Assembly: GCA_021234155.1 (NCBI GenBank)
Contig: JAJEKV010000021.1
Coordinates: 11,339,523-11,403,522 of the forward strand
DNA: 64,000 nt
Source: Isoetes taiwanensis
Lineage: Eukaryota > Streptophyta > Lycopodiopsida > Isoetales > Isoetaceae
Direction of reading: 5' to 3'
Shown here: positions 36,483 to 48,949 of the stretch, piece by piece
Layout of the letters: every line of letters begins with the position of its first letter
Position numbering within the stretch: position 1 is the stretch's first letter
Made by a program: the position numbers and the translations under genes
The notes under the pieces: model-generated
Database searches by the model: none
Seen by the model: only the letters and a program-made list of their open reading frames with translations
What the model was told of the DNA's origin: nothing

Positions 36483-39148
36483 CTCCTTGTGTGAAATATT
36501 TTTCAGATTGGTATCATCTAAAACAGATATTGCAATATTAATTCATTATTCATATTATTTATTCCTATCAATTTTGGTATCTTTTTTGGTCTTGCTTGTC
36601 TACACTACACTTCAACTGTAAATTTTGATCTTTCCTGTTAGTTATGGTTTTGATGTTACACTTGTTGTCTACAGGATTCTAGTGTTAACATTGACTTTGC
36701 CTTCAAAACTGATGTATTCAAAATTCACACCAATGGTAATGTCATTAAATCTTTTAAACTAAGATGTTTTTGAGGTCTTCATTTCATGGATTGCATAGTC
36801 AGCTGTAAATTTCGCTCTTTTCAGCTATGATATTACATGAAACGAAAGTGTAATCTTGCTGAGAAGCTAAAAAGCAAGAAAAAAAATTAACCTCACAAAA
36901 TCCTTTAAGTCGGCCAAAAAATTCATTTCTAGGAGCATGCCATGTTTTTTTTGAGGGAATCTTTGAAATGGGAGTTGTGCAACACTCCCGTTTCAAATGC
37001 AACCTTGTTATAAAGATCATAGGTATTCATGCCTTTCTTCTCAATATGATTCTCTATTTCCTTCTCTATCTCTCTTTATGAATTGTTCTTGCATGTTCAT
37101 GACTGCTGTCAGCAAAAACATATCTGCTGGTATTACTTATATTATTTTCCTTACTCCCGTATTCATTCATGTCCATGTTCTAGGATGTAAGCAGATTGTT
37201 CATATGCATTTATAGCGAGGTTTCAGTATAGGGATGTTGGATAAATAGTTTAACTTTATCTTGCGTTTTCTGACATGCATTTATAATTTGTTGTAGGGTG
37301 GAGCTTGGTTGTGCAGGGCCTTTTATGTTTCTGAGGCCTTCAGTCATATTATCCATAGATCATGTTAAAGAGCTTTGTTCCAGGTTTGAAGCTTTTCCAT
37401 GCATCATTTCTTTTGCAGCTCCTTGGTAATGGATTGCTTGGCAATCTTTGTAAAATTGTAGCAGCTACAAAATATTAGTCCAATGTGTAGTACGTTTTAC
37501 CTTGACACCATGTTGTTGACAGGATTCAATCTTGGGAACATCCAGTTCAAACTAGCCACAAGGAAAATAAATGCGGTTCGCAGTGTTTTGTTTAAGTTGT
37601 TATGGCTGGTGCTGTAATAATTTGTTATAACTTCGAGGTGAGTCTTGCCACATTTTTGAAACTTTTGATAGAGATGGTTGTCCATGCACTGCTAGCGTGG
37701 AATCTTCAAGCGACTAGACGTAAACAAACAACACATTTTCTTTTGCTTTTTCTTAGCAGCCGTGTATGAGTTTAAAGCAATGATTCAGGAATGCACATGT
37801 AGCAGATACATATGATGCATTTCTCTACTATGTGTTTCCTTACTAGATTGTTAAATTGGTGAACAGAGATGGACATAGCCAAAGATGAGCACGCAGGCCT
37901 GCCTCTGCTCAGACTCTTTAACACAATGTTCTTGATACAAGGCCTTTTGATCGGGATGGTGTTATTCTAAAATTTATTTGTGGAAGATTTGCTTGCAAGT
38001 TGTTGCCGGTCGGAGAAACTCCATGATTCAAAGCTCCATGCAACAAAGATTTGACAATGGCTTCTTAGGGTGACCTATGGCCACCCGAATTCTAAAAGGT
38101 ATATAGATTTTCTTTCTTATTTTTCTAGATTGAGGCTGTTGTTTTTGTCCGATTTTCTTGCCTTCTACTTCCCTTCTTAAACAGATGACGTATGCAAGAC
38201 CATCAAGTTCTGGATATCCCAAATGACTGAATTGTAGGAAGTCTTAAACCTTTCCATCGTGACCATTTACTTGCTTCAAAAAAAGCATTTTCTGTAAAAT
38301 GCCTTAATGAGGCTTCAGTTTACTGCATGTTCTATGCTGAGTCCTCCTTTCAAATCCACCTCCTGTCTTTCATGTTGTTAGTGTAGTGCTTTTTAAAGAC
38401 GTGACCATTTACATGCTTCAAAAGAAGCATTTTCTGCAAGATGCCGTAATGAGACTGCATGTTCTATGTGAGTCCTTTCAATTAGGCCTCCTCTCTCATG
38501 TATTTATAATGGTGCTTTTTAGAGAGCAAATTTCGAAACATCCTTTACATGTTTAAGAACAGAGCTTCAAGTCACCCTTGAGCTTATTACTTATTTTTGG
38601 CTTCTCCATTTCTCTTATAACCATAGATTCAAGAAGCTTCAATGGTATTAGGATTTTAGGCGCCTCTTACATGCATGATTTTTTCCTATGCTATTAAATT
38701 CAATAGCTAGCAACCACGTTTTGCATGTAGGAAAAACATAGAGATATGGAGCTCTTCATTCAGTCTGTAAAGAACTATATCCTCATTGTCTATTTTACAT
38801 GCTTCTTATACACCATCAGAGCTCCTTTTTCTTCCCGTCTGTTATGCATACTAGAAGCTCTTATCAAATGTTCTTCTCATCAAATGTTCTGAACTTTTTA
38901 TTTGTTATATTTACAAACCTTAACAATGCGAGCATTGGAAGTACATAACAATGAGTATTTGCTCCACCTGCTGCTGCAAAAATAGGTTCATTCAAGAGGT
39001 AGAATTACAATGCTTTGAAAGGATGTGTTCGGTGGTTGCTCGAGGGCTTCAACATCTTTGCTTTCACTGGTTACTCGAGGTTTTAGCATTTTTTTCCGGC
39101 ACATTCTATCGGCTAGAAGCAACAACTCTATACAACTACCTGCGATTC
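36483..39148 (+). other. 3' flank of unit 1 (non-coding)
   Basis: No gene is seen. It contains an imperfect hairpin at about 36,961-36,996 and a ~140-bp local tandem duplication (about 38,258-38,399 and 38,399-38,527) with the TGCTTCAAAAGAAGCA inverted repeat. These are kept in units 2 and 3, so they predate the array. Confidence 0.6.
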
Positions 39149-39160
39149 AGTATCAGGAAA

Positions 39161-39178
39161 GTGTATTCCAGAATACAC
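39161..39178. repeat. Palindrome at the start of unit 2
   Basis: GTGTATTCCAGAATACAC, one change from the core, at the junction between the unit 1 3' flank and C2. Confidence 0.85.
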
Positions 39179-39292
39179 TTTGGCCTTCGGTTTATCTTCA
39201 TGGTAACTTAAGATTAATCGTTTATCTTCATGGTAGCTTTATATTTTGTATTCCGGAATACCTTGAGCTGGCAATAAGTTGTTGTGCTGTAG

Positions 39293-42200
39293 ATTTGAGA
39301 CTTGCAAAACGAAATCTTTACTGCTTTTGAAAGGGGAGAATTAAAAAGCAAAGGTAAAGCATCAGAAAAGAAAAAGGGCACATACGTGCCAAAAAAGGAA
39401 ATGACGATTACAGTTTGGAGGGAGCTGCAGGGCTTCACAGACACCACCATACTAGAAAGGTTACTCCAAAAGGTGGTGGTCAAGGAGTTTACCTTGGAAG
39501 AGATGTCCAAGGAATTGCACAAGTAAGCGTTCATGTCTTGTGCTTGATACTTTTGAATTTTTTAACTCTAGTGTATTCTGGAATACGTAATGTGTTCTGT
39601 TTTTTGTTCATCAGCCAAAAGAACGTCACTGCATGCCAGACATGCTTGATGGAACAATTAAACGTGCAAACCTAGGAAAGGTGTAAGGAGCTCTACCCTG
39701 TGGCCACTTCAGACGAGCGTATTCTACAATATGCTCCTAATTTTGAAGGCTGGGTAAAATTTTCTACTTTGTGGACCTTCTTTTTTTCTTCAGCTAATTG
39801 TCCAATACTAACCTTCAATTGCATGTGCAGAACAAGAAGAAAAACAAAGACCTTCCTGAAGGTTTCATGCACCTTCTGAAGCTTGCTCGTGAGGAACGGA
39901 CCTTGGCTGACAGAAGGCAATTATCCGTGGAACCTACCGACTATGAAAAGTTTACCTTGTTCGATCAGGACAACCTTTTTTCGATCGTTCAAGGCGACTG
40001 TACTAAGTTGGTGGGAACTATCAAGCCCCAGAATTTTACACTGATTATTGCGGACATACCTTATGGGTTTAAAATTAAGGACAGCCGTTACGACGACTTA
40101 CCTTTTAGGAACTCCGAGTTCAATGGTTTCATTGATGGTCTAAAGCAAATAACAACTGCTAAACGCTGGCGGTTGGTGGTGTTTCACTCTAGCATGCAGG
40201 CAGGGATGGTCGAAGCCAGCTTCAAAAATCATTTCGGGTCCCCTGCTAAAGCAGGCTATGAGAATTTAGTTTGGTGAGTACTTATTCTGGAATACACCTT
40301 CTTTCTATTGCTATTCTGGAATAGTAAACTTCTTTCTCGGTTGCTAGATTGCTAACTATATTTCTCTTTCAAAGGTACAAAACAAATATAATAATAATAA
40401 TAAAGTCTATTAACGTCCACGGGAGCCCGAGGGCTATGGGACAACATCCGTTTCTAGTACATTCAAAATGTATTGTAAAATGAAAGCAATACTTTAATGC
40501 TAATGAAGTTCAGCGTTGTCAAGAATCTCTCGGAGATAATTCCCCAAGTGTGGTAGGATGGAATGGTGCTGGAATAGCTCATCCATAGGTAAACTCCAAT
40601 CTATCATAGGATACTTGGCCCTTAAAGCGTCATGTCTTTTGCAAAAGTAAATGGCGTGTCTTTCTGTTTCAACCCCTTCCCCACAAGCACATATTCTTTG
40701 GTTCTCCTTCAAGTTTAGCCATCTACCTCGTTCAATCATTAAAGAATGGGAGCTGAGGCGAATTCGTGCAATCCTGCCCCGGGAACACATTATGAAGACA
40801 TAGGTATGGTTGCACGGTATGAATCCGCCTCTCGGTTAAAATCCCCGATATAATCTTGAAGCTTCTTTTCAAAGGGGCACCACAAGAAGCTAAAAATGCA
40901 TCCGCTTTAAACTTATCTCGTGTAAGGAGAAATACTCAAATTAATTCGGGCCATCCATTTTGAACATCTCTATACCAAAGAAGCTTTGCCATCGGCTTCA
41001 AAGCTGCAGCCAAAGATTAAGGGCTTGGCATATGAGTGAGTTATCGGTGCCTTTTTTTCTCGGGTCCAAGTACCGTAAGGTATTACACATCGATTGGATT
41101 TCCAGGGGGGATGATCCGCTATCATACAGCAGTAACTCATATGGGACCGCCCTTTTTACCTTCAAGACCATGTGCAACCATGTTTTCTGTATTGATTCAA
41201 TCTCTTGCCATTTTGATCTGCATAGAGAAGGCCCCCAAATTTCGCTGGCATATAGAATTACTGGAGTTACTAATGCATCAAATAGCTTCTTCCGGAGTGG
41301 CCAATATGTGATGTGGGATTGCCGGCATATGTTTGCCATCGAGTAAAAAGCCTTAAGAGCTGCTGCAATTCTGATATCCATTCCCTTTGTCCAAGGCTTT
41401 CGTCCTGTGAACAATTCATGTCCCAAGTATTTATAGGACTGAGACTTCCCAACCTCCTCTCCATGGTAGAGTAGATCAGCGGGCTGCATACCAAAGCCTA
41501 AAACTCTTGTCTTTCCCAAGTTAAGTGACAGCCCAAATTGTGAACAAAATTCATATAACAGATCCAGTTGCCTTTGCAGGTCTACTGCCGTGTGTGAGCA
41601 TAAGAGTAAGTCATCGGCATATAGCAAAAGAATCACTAACTCATGGAATAATCGTGGGAAGTTGCAGCCAGATTGCTTAAGAAAGCCTTCCAGTTGATCG
41701 ATGTATAATCCGAACAACGTGGGCGAAAGGGTACACCCTTGCTTCACGCCAACATCACTAATAATCAAGTCAGACATCCCTTCTGGAGTCATCACTCTCC
41801 CTCAAACAGATTCATACAATCTTCCAATGGCTTGTATCCATTCACATGGAACACCAAGCTGAGTTAAGTGATGCAGTAACTTCTGGCGAGGTACTGTGTC
41901 GAATGTTTTGGCAAAATCGACAAAACAGCATAGTAATGGTTTCCCATGTGATCTGGCCTCTTCGATCATGGTTCGAAGAGTCAATAAATGATCTATCGTG
42001 GAAGAACCACGTCTAAAACCTACTTGTCCTCGTGCTCGTATGTTTTTCTCTTCTGCCCAGTTTGTAAGCTTCAAATCAAAGATCTTACCAAAGAGTTTAG
42101 CAAGTATAGGGCTGACCATAACCGTCCTATAGTTGTTTGGCAGCCAAGTATCTCCCTGTTTGTGTATTGGGTGTATCAGGCTCGTTGTCCAAGCCTCTGG

Positions 42201-42991
42201 AAACCCATCTGTAATGGCTTGATTGAACAATTCTGAAATCAGTCCAGCCAACTCGATGCCACCATCTTTAAGATGTTCTGCAATTAGCCCATCTATGTCT
42301 TGTGCCTTGCCCCGAGCCAGACATTCAATCCCTTTTCAAATATAAATTATTATGCTGGAGGCCCCAGGTTAAGGTAGAATATCTGCATGTCGCCTACTGG
42401 AGCTTCGATGGCAAAAGGACAATGGAGCACTTCAACACTTTTGGATGCTCTGATTTTTCCAATGGTCTTAGAGTTTCCAGCAGTGTTGCAGAAGCTGCAG
42501 GACCCAAGTGCGCAGGGTAGAATAGTCAATCACTATTAGACGCCCCAGAAGCTAATCAACCATCTTATTGACATGTTCTCACGTCAAGGAAACTAGATAC
42601 TTGATGCTTTCTCGGGCTCTAGTACTACCATCGCCTGCGCACTAAGAAAGGCCGAAACTGTGTAGTAGTGGATATAGACAAGGAGGCCGTGAACTTTTTT
42701 AAGATAAGATTGGCTGCACTAACTAGCTTACCAGACAAGAATCAAGAGCTAAGTGCCAAATCCTCATCTGATTTTGCCAAAATGACATCATCAGAAATAC
42801 AGCCTCCTTTTACTAGCTCCACAGAGGATGAGATCACTTTTGCTGAGCTGAAGAAAGTGGCTCTAGTAGTGGAAACTGGGGACAACACTACCAAGGAACA
42901 AGTTAAATCACCTCAGCAAGAGAAGATTGTTCAGGAGAATACTGCAACTACAAGCACACACCATGAGGAGGACTATGATATTGATCTTTGA
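39293..42991 (+). pseudogene. C2: methyltransferase half-gene, split by a LINE
   Basis: Exons 3-6 only: 39,293-39,522, 39,615-39,753, 39,831-40,273, then 40,375-40,390 continuing at 42,345-42,991 after the LINE. Exon 5 is open and intact (LFDQDNLFSIVQGDCTKLVG, IADIPYGF, RWRLVVFHSSMQAG). Exon 6 has a 7-nt deletion near 42,369, small indels, a TGG to TAG change in the DWILDAF segment near 42,595, the shared TAG near 42,537 and FSGSSTT in motif I. The shared exon 3 TGA and exon 4 TAG are present. No ParB exon and no own start, so probably never functional alone. Confidence 0.8.
40391..42336 (-). mobile_element. LINE inserted in C2 exon 6
   Basis: A 5'-truncated minus-strand LINE flanked by CAAATATA (40,383-40,390 and 42,337-42,344). 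Its tail is an AAT repeat next to the left flank. The reverse transcriptase is well kept: PNNYRTVMVSPILAKLFGKI, GQVGFRRGSSTIDHLLTL, FVDFAKTFDTVPR (42,251-41,802), then KQGCTLSPTLFGLYID and the catalytic YADD (LLLYADDLLL) near 41,640-41,620, with VILYASEIWGPS downstream and a C-terminal Cys/His box at 40,790-40,600 (CACGEGVETERHAIYFC). There is a stop between 41,802 and 41,795 and breaks near 41,000. Confidence 0.9.
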
Positions 42992-45654
42992 CTCCTTGTG
43001 TGAAATATTTTTCAGATTGGTATCATCTAAAACAGATATTGCAATATTAATTCATTATTAATATTATTTATTCCTATCAATTTTGGTATTTTTTTTGGTC
43101 TTGCTTGTCTACACTACACTTCAACTGTAAATTTTGATCTTTCTTGCTAATTATGGTTTGATGTTACACTTGTTGTCTACAGGATTCTAGTGTTAACATT
43201 GACTTTGCCTTCAAAACTGATGTATTCAAAATTCACACCAATGGATGTCATTAAATCTTTTAAACTAAGATGTTTTTGAGGTCTTCATTTCATGGATTGC
43301 ATAGTCAGCTGTAAATTTCGCTCTTTTCAGCTATGATATTACATGAAACGAAAGTGTAATCTTGCTGAGAAGCTAAAAAGCAAGAAAAAAAAATTAATCT
43401 CACAAAATCCTTTAACTCGGCCAAAAAGTTAATTTCTAGGAGCATGCCATGTTTTTTTGAGGGAATCTTTGAAACGGAAGTTGTGCAACACTCCCGTTTC
43501 AAATGCAACCTTGTTATAAAGATCATAAGTATTCATGCCTTTCTTCTCAATATGATTCTCTATTTCCTTCTCTATCTCTCTTTATGAATTGTTCTTGCAT
43601 GTTCATGACTGCTGTCAGCAAAAACATATCTGCTGGTACTACTTATATTATTTCCCTTACTCCCGCATTCATTCATGTCCATGTTGTAGGATGTAAGCAT
43701 TGTTCATATGCATTTATAGCGAGGTTTCAGTATAGGGATGTTGGATAAATAGTTTAACTTTATCTTGCGTTTTCTGACATGCATTTATAATTTGTTGTAG
43801 GGTGGAGCTTGGTTGTGCAGGGCCTTTTATGTTTCTGAGGCCTTCAGTCATATTATCCATAGATCATGTTAAAGAGCTTTGTTCCAGGTTTGAAGCTTTT
43901 CCATGCATCATTTCTTTTGCAGCTCCTTGGTAATTGATTGCTTGGCAATCTTTGTAAAATTGTAGCAGCTACAAAATATTAGTCCATGTGTAGTACGTTT
44001 TACCTTGACACCATGTTGTTGACAGGATTCAATCTTGGAAACATCTAGTTCAAACTAGCCACAAGGAAAATAAATGTGGTTCACAGTGTTTTGTTTAAGT
44101 TGTTATGGCTGGTGCTGTAATAATTTGTTATAACTTCGAGGTGAGACTTGCCACATTTTTGAAACTTTTGATAGAGATGGTTGTCCATGCACTGCTAGTG
44201 TGGAATCTTCAAGCGACTAGACGTGAACAAACAACACATTTTCTTTTGCTTTTTCTTAGCAGTCGTGTATGAGTTTAAAGCAATGATTCAGGAATGCACA
44301 TGTAGCAGATACATATGATGCATTTCTCTACTATGTGTTTCCTTACTAGATTGTTAAATTGGTGAACAGAGATGGACATAGCCAAAGATGAGCACGCAGG
44401 CCTGCCTCTGCTCAAACTCTTTAACACAATGTTCTTGATACAAGGCCTTTTGATCGGGATGGTGTTATTCTAAAATTTATTTGTGGAAGATTTGCTTGCA
44501 AGTTGTTGCCGGTCGGAGAAACTCCATGCTTCAAAGCTCCATGCAACAAAGATTTGACAACGGCTTCTTAGGGTGACCTATGGCCACCCGAATTCTAAAA
44601 GGTATATAGATTTTCTTTCTTATTTTTCTAGATTGAGGCTGTTGTTTTTGTCCAATTTTCTTGCCTTCTACTTCCCTTCCTAAACAGATGACGTATGCAA
44701 GACCATCAAGTTCTGGATATCCCAAATGACTGAATTGTAGGAAGTCTTAAACCTTTCCATCGTGACCATTTACTTGCTTCAAAAGAAGCATTTTCTGTAA
44801 AATGCCTTAATGAAGCTTCAGTTTACTGCATGTTCTATGCTGAGTCCTCCTTTCAAATCCACCTCCTGTCTTTCATGTTGTTAGTGTAGTGCTTTTTAAA
44901 GACGTGACCATTTACATGCTTCAAAAGAAGCATTTTCTGCAAGATGCCGTAATGAGACTGCATGTTCTATGTGAGTCCTTTCAATTACGCCTCCTGTCTC
45001 ATGTATTTATAATGGTGCTTTTTAGAGAGCAAATTTTGAAACATCCTTTACATGTTTAAGAACAGAGCTCCAAGTCACCCTTGAGCTTATTACTTATTTT
45101 TGGCTTCTCCATTTCTCTTATAACCATAGATTCAAGAAGCTTCAATGGTATTAGGATTTTAGGCGCCTGTTAGATGCATGATTTTTTCCTATGCTATTAA
45201 ATTCAATAGCTAGCAACCACGTTTTTGCATGTAGGAAAAACATAGAGATATGGAGCTCTTCATTCAGTCTGTAAAGAAATATAACCTCATTGTCTATTTT
45301 ACATGCTTCTTATACACCATCAGAGCTTCTTTTTCTTCCCGTCTGTTACGCATACTAGAAGCTCTTATCAAATGTTCTTCTCATCAAATGTTCTGAACTT
45401 TTTATTTGTTATATTTACAAACCTTAACAATGCGAGCATTGGAAGTACATAACAATGAGTATTCGCTCCCACTGGCTTTTGCAAAAATAGGTTCATTCAA
45501 GAGGTAGAATTACAATGCTTTGAAAGGATGTGTTGATTGGTTGCTCGAGGGCTTCAACATCTTTGCTTTCACTTGGTTACCGAGGCTTTAGCATTTTTTT
45601 TTCCAAGACATTCTATCGGCTAGAAGCAACAACTCTATCTGACTACACGTGATT
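42992..45654 (+). other. 3' flank of unit 2 (non-coding)
   Basis: Copy of 36,483-39,148 at high identity, with the hairpin at about 43,467-43,502 carrying one arm mismatch. No gene seen. Confidence 0.7.
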
Positions 45655-45664
45655 CGATTAATCA

Positions 45665-45696
45665 GGCCAAAGTGTATTCCGGAATACACTTTGGCC
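45665..45696. repeat. Perfect 32-bp palindrome at the start of unit 3
   Basis: GGCCAAAGTGTATTCC and its exact reverse complement, at the left edge of the unit. Confidence 0.95.
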
Positions 45697-45803
45697 TTCG
45701 GTTTATCTTCATGGTAACTTAAGATTAATCGTTTATCTTCATGGTAGCTTTATATTTTGTATTCCGGAATACCTTGAGCTGGCAATAAGTTGTTGTGCTG
45801 TAG

Positions 45804-47540
45804 ATTTGAGACTTGCAAAACGAAATCTTTACTGCTTTTGAAAGGGAAGAATTAAAAAGCAAAGGTAAAGCATCAGAAAAGAAAAAGGGCACATACGTGC
45901 CAAAAAAGGAAATGGCGATTATAGTTTGGAGGGAGCTGCACACCACCATACTAGAAAGGTTACTCCAGAAGATGGTGGACAAGGAGTTTACCTTGGAAGA
46001 GATGTCCAAGGAATTGCACAAGTAAGCGTTGATGTCTTGTGCTTGATACTTTTGAATTTTTTAACTCTAGTGTATTCCGGAATACGTAATGTGATTTCTG
46101 TTTTTTGTTCATCAGCCAAAAGAACGTCATTGCATGCCAGACATGCTTGATGGAACAATTAAACGTGCAAACCTAGGAAAGGTGTAAGGAGCTCTACCCT
46201 GTGGCCACTTCAGACGAGCGTATTATACAATATGCTCCTAATTTTGAAGGCTGGGTAAAATTTTCTACTTTGTGGACCTTCTTTTATCTTCAGCTAATTA
46301 TCCAATACTAACCTTCAATTGCATGTGCAGAACAAGAAGAAAAACAAAGACATTCCTGAAGGTTTCATGCACCTTCTGAAGCTTGCTCGTGAGGAACGGA
46401 CCTTGGCTGACAGAAGGCAATTATCCGTGGAACCTACCGACTATGAAAAGTTTACCTTGTTCGATCAGGACAACCTGTTTTCGATCGTTCAAGGCGACTG
46501 TACTAAGTTGGTGGGAACTATCAAGCCCCAGAATTTTACACTGATTATTGCGGACATACCTTATGGGTTTAAAATTAAGGACAGCCGTTACGACGACCTA
46601 CCTTTTAGGAACTCCGAGTTCAATGGTTTCATTGATGGTCTAAAGCAAATAACAACTGCTAAACACCGGGGTTGGTGGTGTTTCACTCTAGCATGCGGTA
46701 GGGATGGTCGGCCGACTTCAAAAATCATTTCGGGTCCCTCCAAAGCTCAAGCTATGAGAATTTAGTTTGGTGAGTACTTATTCTGGAATACACCTTCTTT
46801 CTATTGCTATTCTGGAATAGTAAACTTCTTTCTCAGTTGCTAGATTGCTAACTATATTTCTCTTTCAAAGGTACAAAACAAATATAAATTATTATGCTGG
46901 AGGCCCCAGGTTGTTAAGCAAGGTAGAATATCTGCATGTCGCCTACTGGAGCTTCGATGGCAAAAGGACAATGGAGCACTTCAATACTTCTAGATGCTCT
47001 GATTTTTCCAATGTCTTAGAGTTTCCAGCAGTGTTGCAGAAGCTGCAGGACCCAAGTGCGCAGGGTAGAATAGTCAATCACTATTAGAAGCCCCAGAAGC
47101 AAATCAACCATCTTATTGACATGTTCTCACGTCAAGGAGACTGGATACTTGATGCTTTCTCAGGCTCTGGTACTACCATCGCCTGCGCACTTAAAAAAGG
47201 CCGAAACTGTGTAGCAGTGGATATAGACAAGGAGGCCGTAAACTTTTTTAAGATGAGGTTGGCTGCACTAACTAGCTTACCAGACGAGAATCAAGAGCTA
47301 AGTGCCAAATCCTCATCTGATTTTGCCAAAATGACATCATCAGAAATACAGCCTCCTTTTACTAGCTCCACAGAGGATGAGATCACTTTTGCTGAGCTGA
47401 AGAAAGTGGCTCTAGTAGTGGAAACTGAAGATCACTTTACCAAGGAACAAGTTAAATCACCTCAGCAAGAGAAGATTGTTCAGGAGAATACTGCAACTAC
47501 AAGCACACACCATGAGGAGGACTATGATATTGATCTTTGA
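45804..47540 (+). pseudogene. C3: methyltransferase half-gene
   Basis: Exons 45,804-46,021, 46,116-46,254, 46,331-46,769 and 46,871-47,540. It keeps both catalytic-type boxes in consensus form: IADIPYGF and FSGSGTT, followed by NCVAVDIDKEAVNFF. Exon 3 lacks 12 bp (GFTD). The end of exon 5 has several small deletions after KQITTAKH that shift frame. It shares the exon 3 TGA, exon 4 TAG and exon 6 TAG (47,085-47,087). The C-terminal tail is acidic (HHEEDYDIDL). No ParB exon. Confidence 0.8.
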
Positions 47541-48949
47541 CTCCTTGTGTGAAATATTTTTCAGATTGGTATAATCTAAAACAGATATTGCAATATTAAT
47601 TCATTATTCATATTATTTATTCTGGTATTTTTTTTGGTCTTGCTTGTCTACACTACACTTCAACTGTAAATTTTGATCTTTCCTGTTAGTTATGGTTTTG
47701 ATGTTACACTTGTTGTCTACAGGATTCTAGTGTTAACATTGACTTTGCCTTCAAAACTGATGCATTCAAAATTCACACTAATGGTAATGTCATTAAATCT
47801 TTTAAACTAAGATGTTTTTGAGGTCTTCATTTCATGGATTGCATAGTCAGCTGTAAATTTCGCTCTTTTCAGCTATGATATTACATGAAACGAAAGTGTA
47901 ATCTTGCTGAGAAGCTAAAAAGCAAGAAAAAAAATTAACCTCACAAAATCCTTTAACTCGGCCAAAAAGTTCATTTCTAGGAGCATGCCATGTTTTTTTT
48001 GAGGGAATCTTTGAAACGGGAGTTGTGCAACACTCCCGTTTCAAATGCAACCTTGTTATAAAGATCATAGGTATTCATGCCTTTCTTCTCAGTATGATTC
48101 TCTACTTCCTTCTCTATCTCTCTTTATGAATTGTTCTTGCATGTTCATGACTGCTGTCAGCAAAAACATATCTGCTGGTACTACTTATATTATTTCCCTT
48201 ACTCCCGCATTCATTCATGTCCATGTTGTAGGATTAAGCAGATTGTTCATATGCATTTATAGCGAGGTTTCAGTATAGGGATGTTGGATAAATAGTTTAA
48301 CTTTATCTTGCATTTTCTGACATGCATTTATAATTTGTTGTAGGGTGGAGCTTGGTTGTGCAGGGCCTTTTATATTTCTGAGGCCTTCAGTCATATTATC
48401 CATAGATCATGTTAAAGAGCTTTGTTCCAGGTTTGAAGCTTTTCCATGCATCATTTCTTTTGCAGCTCCTTGGTAATGGATTGCTTGGCAATCTTTGTAA
48501 AATTGTAGCAGCTACAAAATATTAGTCCAATGTGTAGTACGTTTTACCTTGACACCATGTTGTTGACAGGATTCAATCTTGGGAACATCCAGTTCAAACT
48601 AGCCACAAGGAAAATAAATGCAGTTCACAGTGTTTTGTTTAAGTTGTTATAGCTGGTGCTGTAATAATTTGTTATAACTTCGAGGTGAGTCTTGCCACAT
48701 TTTTGAAACTTTTGATAGAGATGGTTGTCCATGCACTGCTAGCGTGGAATCTTCAAGCGACTAGACGTAAACAAACAACACATTTTCTTTTGCTTTTTCT
48801 TAGCAGCCGTGTATGAGTTTAAAGCAATGATTCAGGAATGCACATGTAGCAGATACATATGATGCATTTCTCTACTATGTGTTTCCTTACTAGATTGTTA
48901 AATTGGTGAACAGAGATGGACATAGCCAAAGATGAGCACGCAGGCCTGC
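47541..48949 (+). other. 3' flank of unit 3, first part
   Basis: Non-coding copy of the unit flank, with the best-kept hairpin at 48,010-48,045. Interrupted at 48,950 by LTR B. Confidence 0.7.
48010..48045. repeat. Hairpin in the unit 3' flank
   Basis: TTTGAAACGGGAGT at 48,010-48,023 pairs perfectly with ACTCCCGTTTCAAA at 48,032-48,045 around an 8-nt loop. Copies in units 1 and 2 have one arm mutated. Confidence 0.85.
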
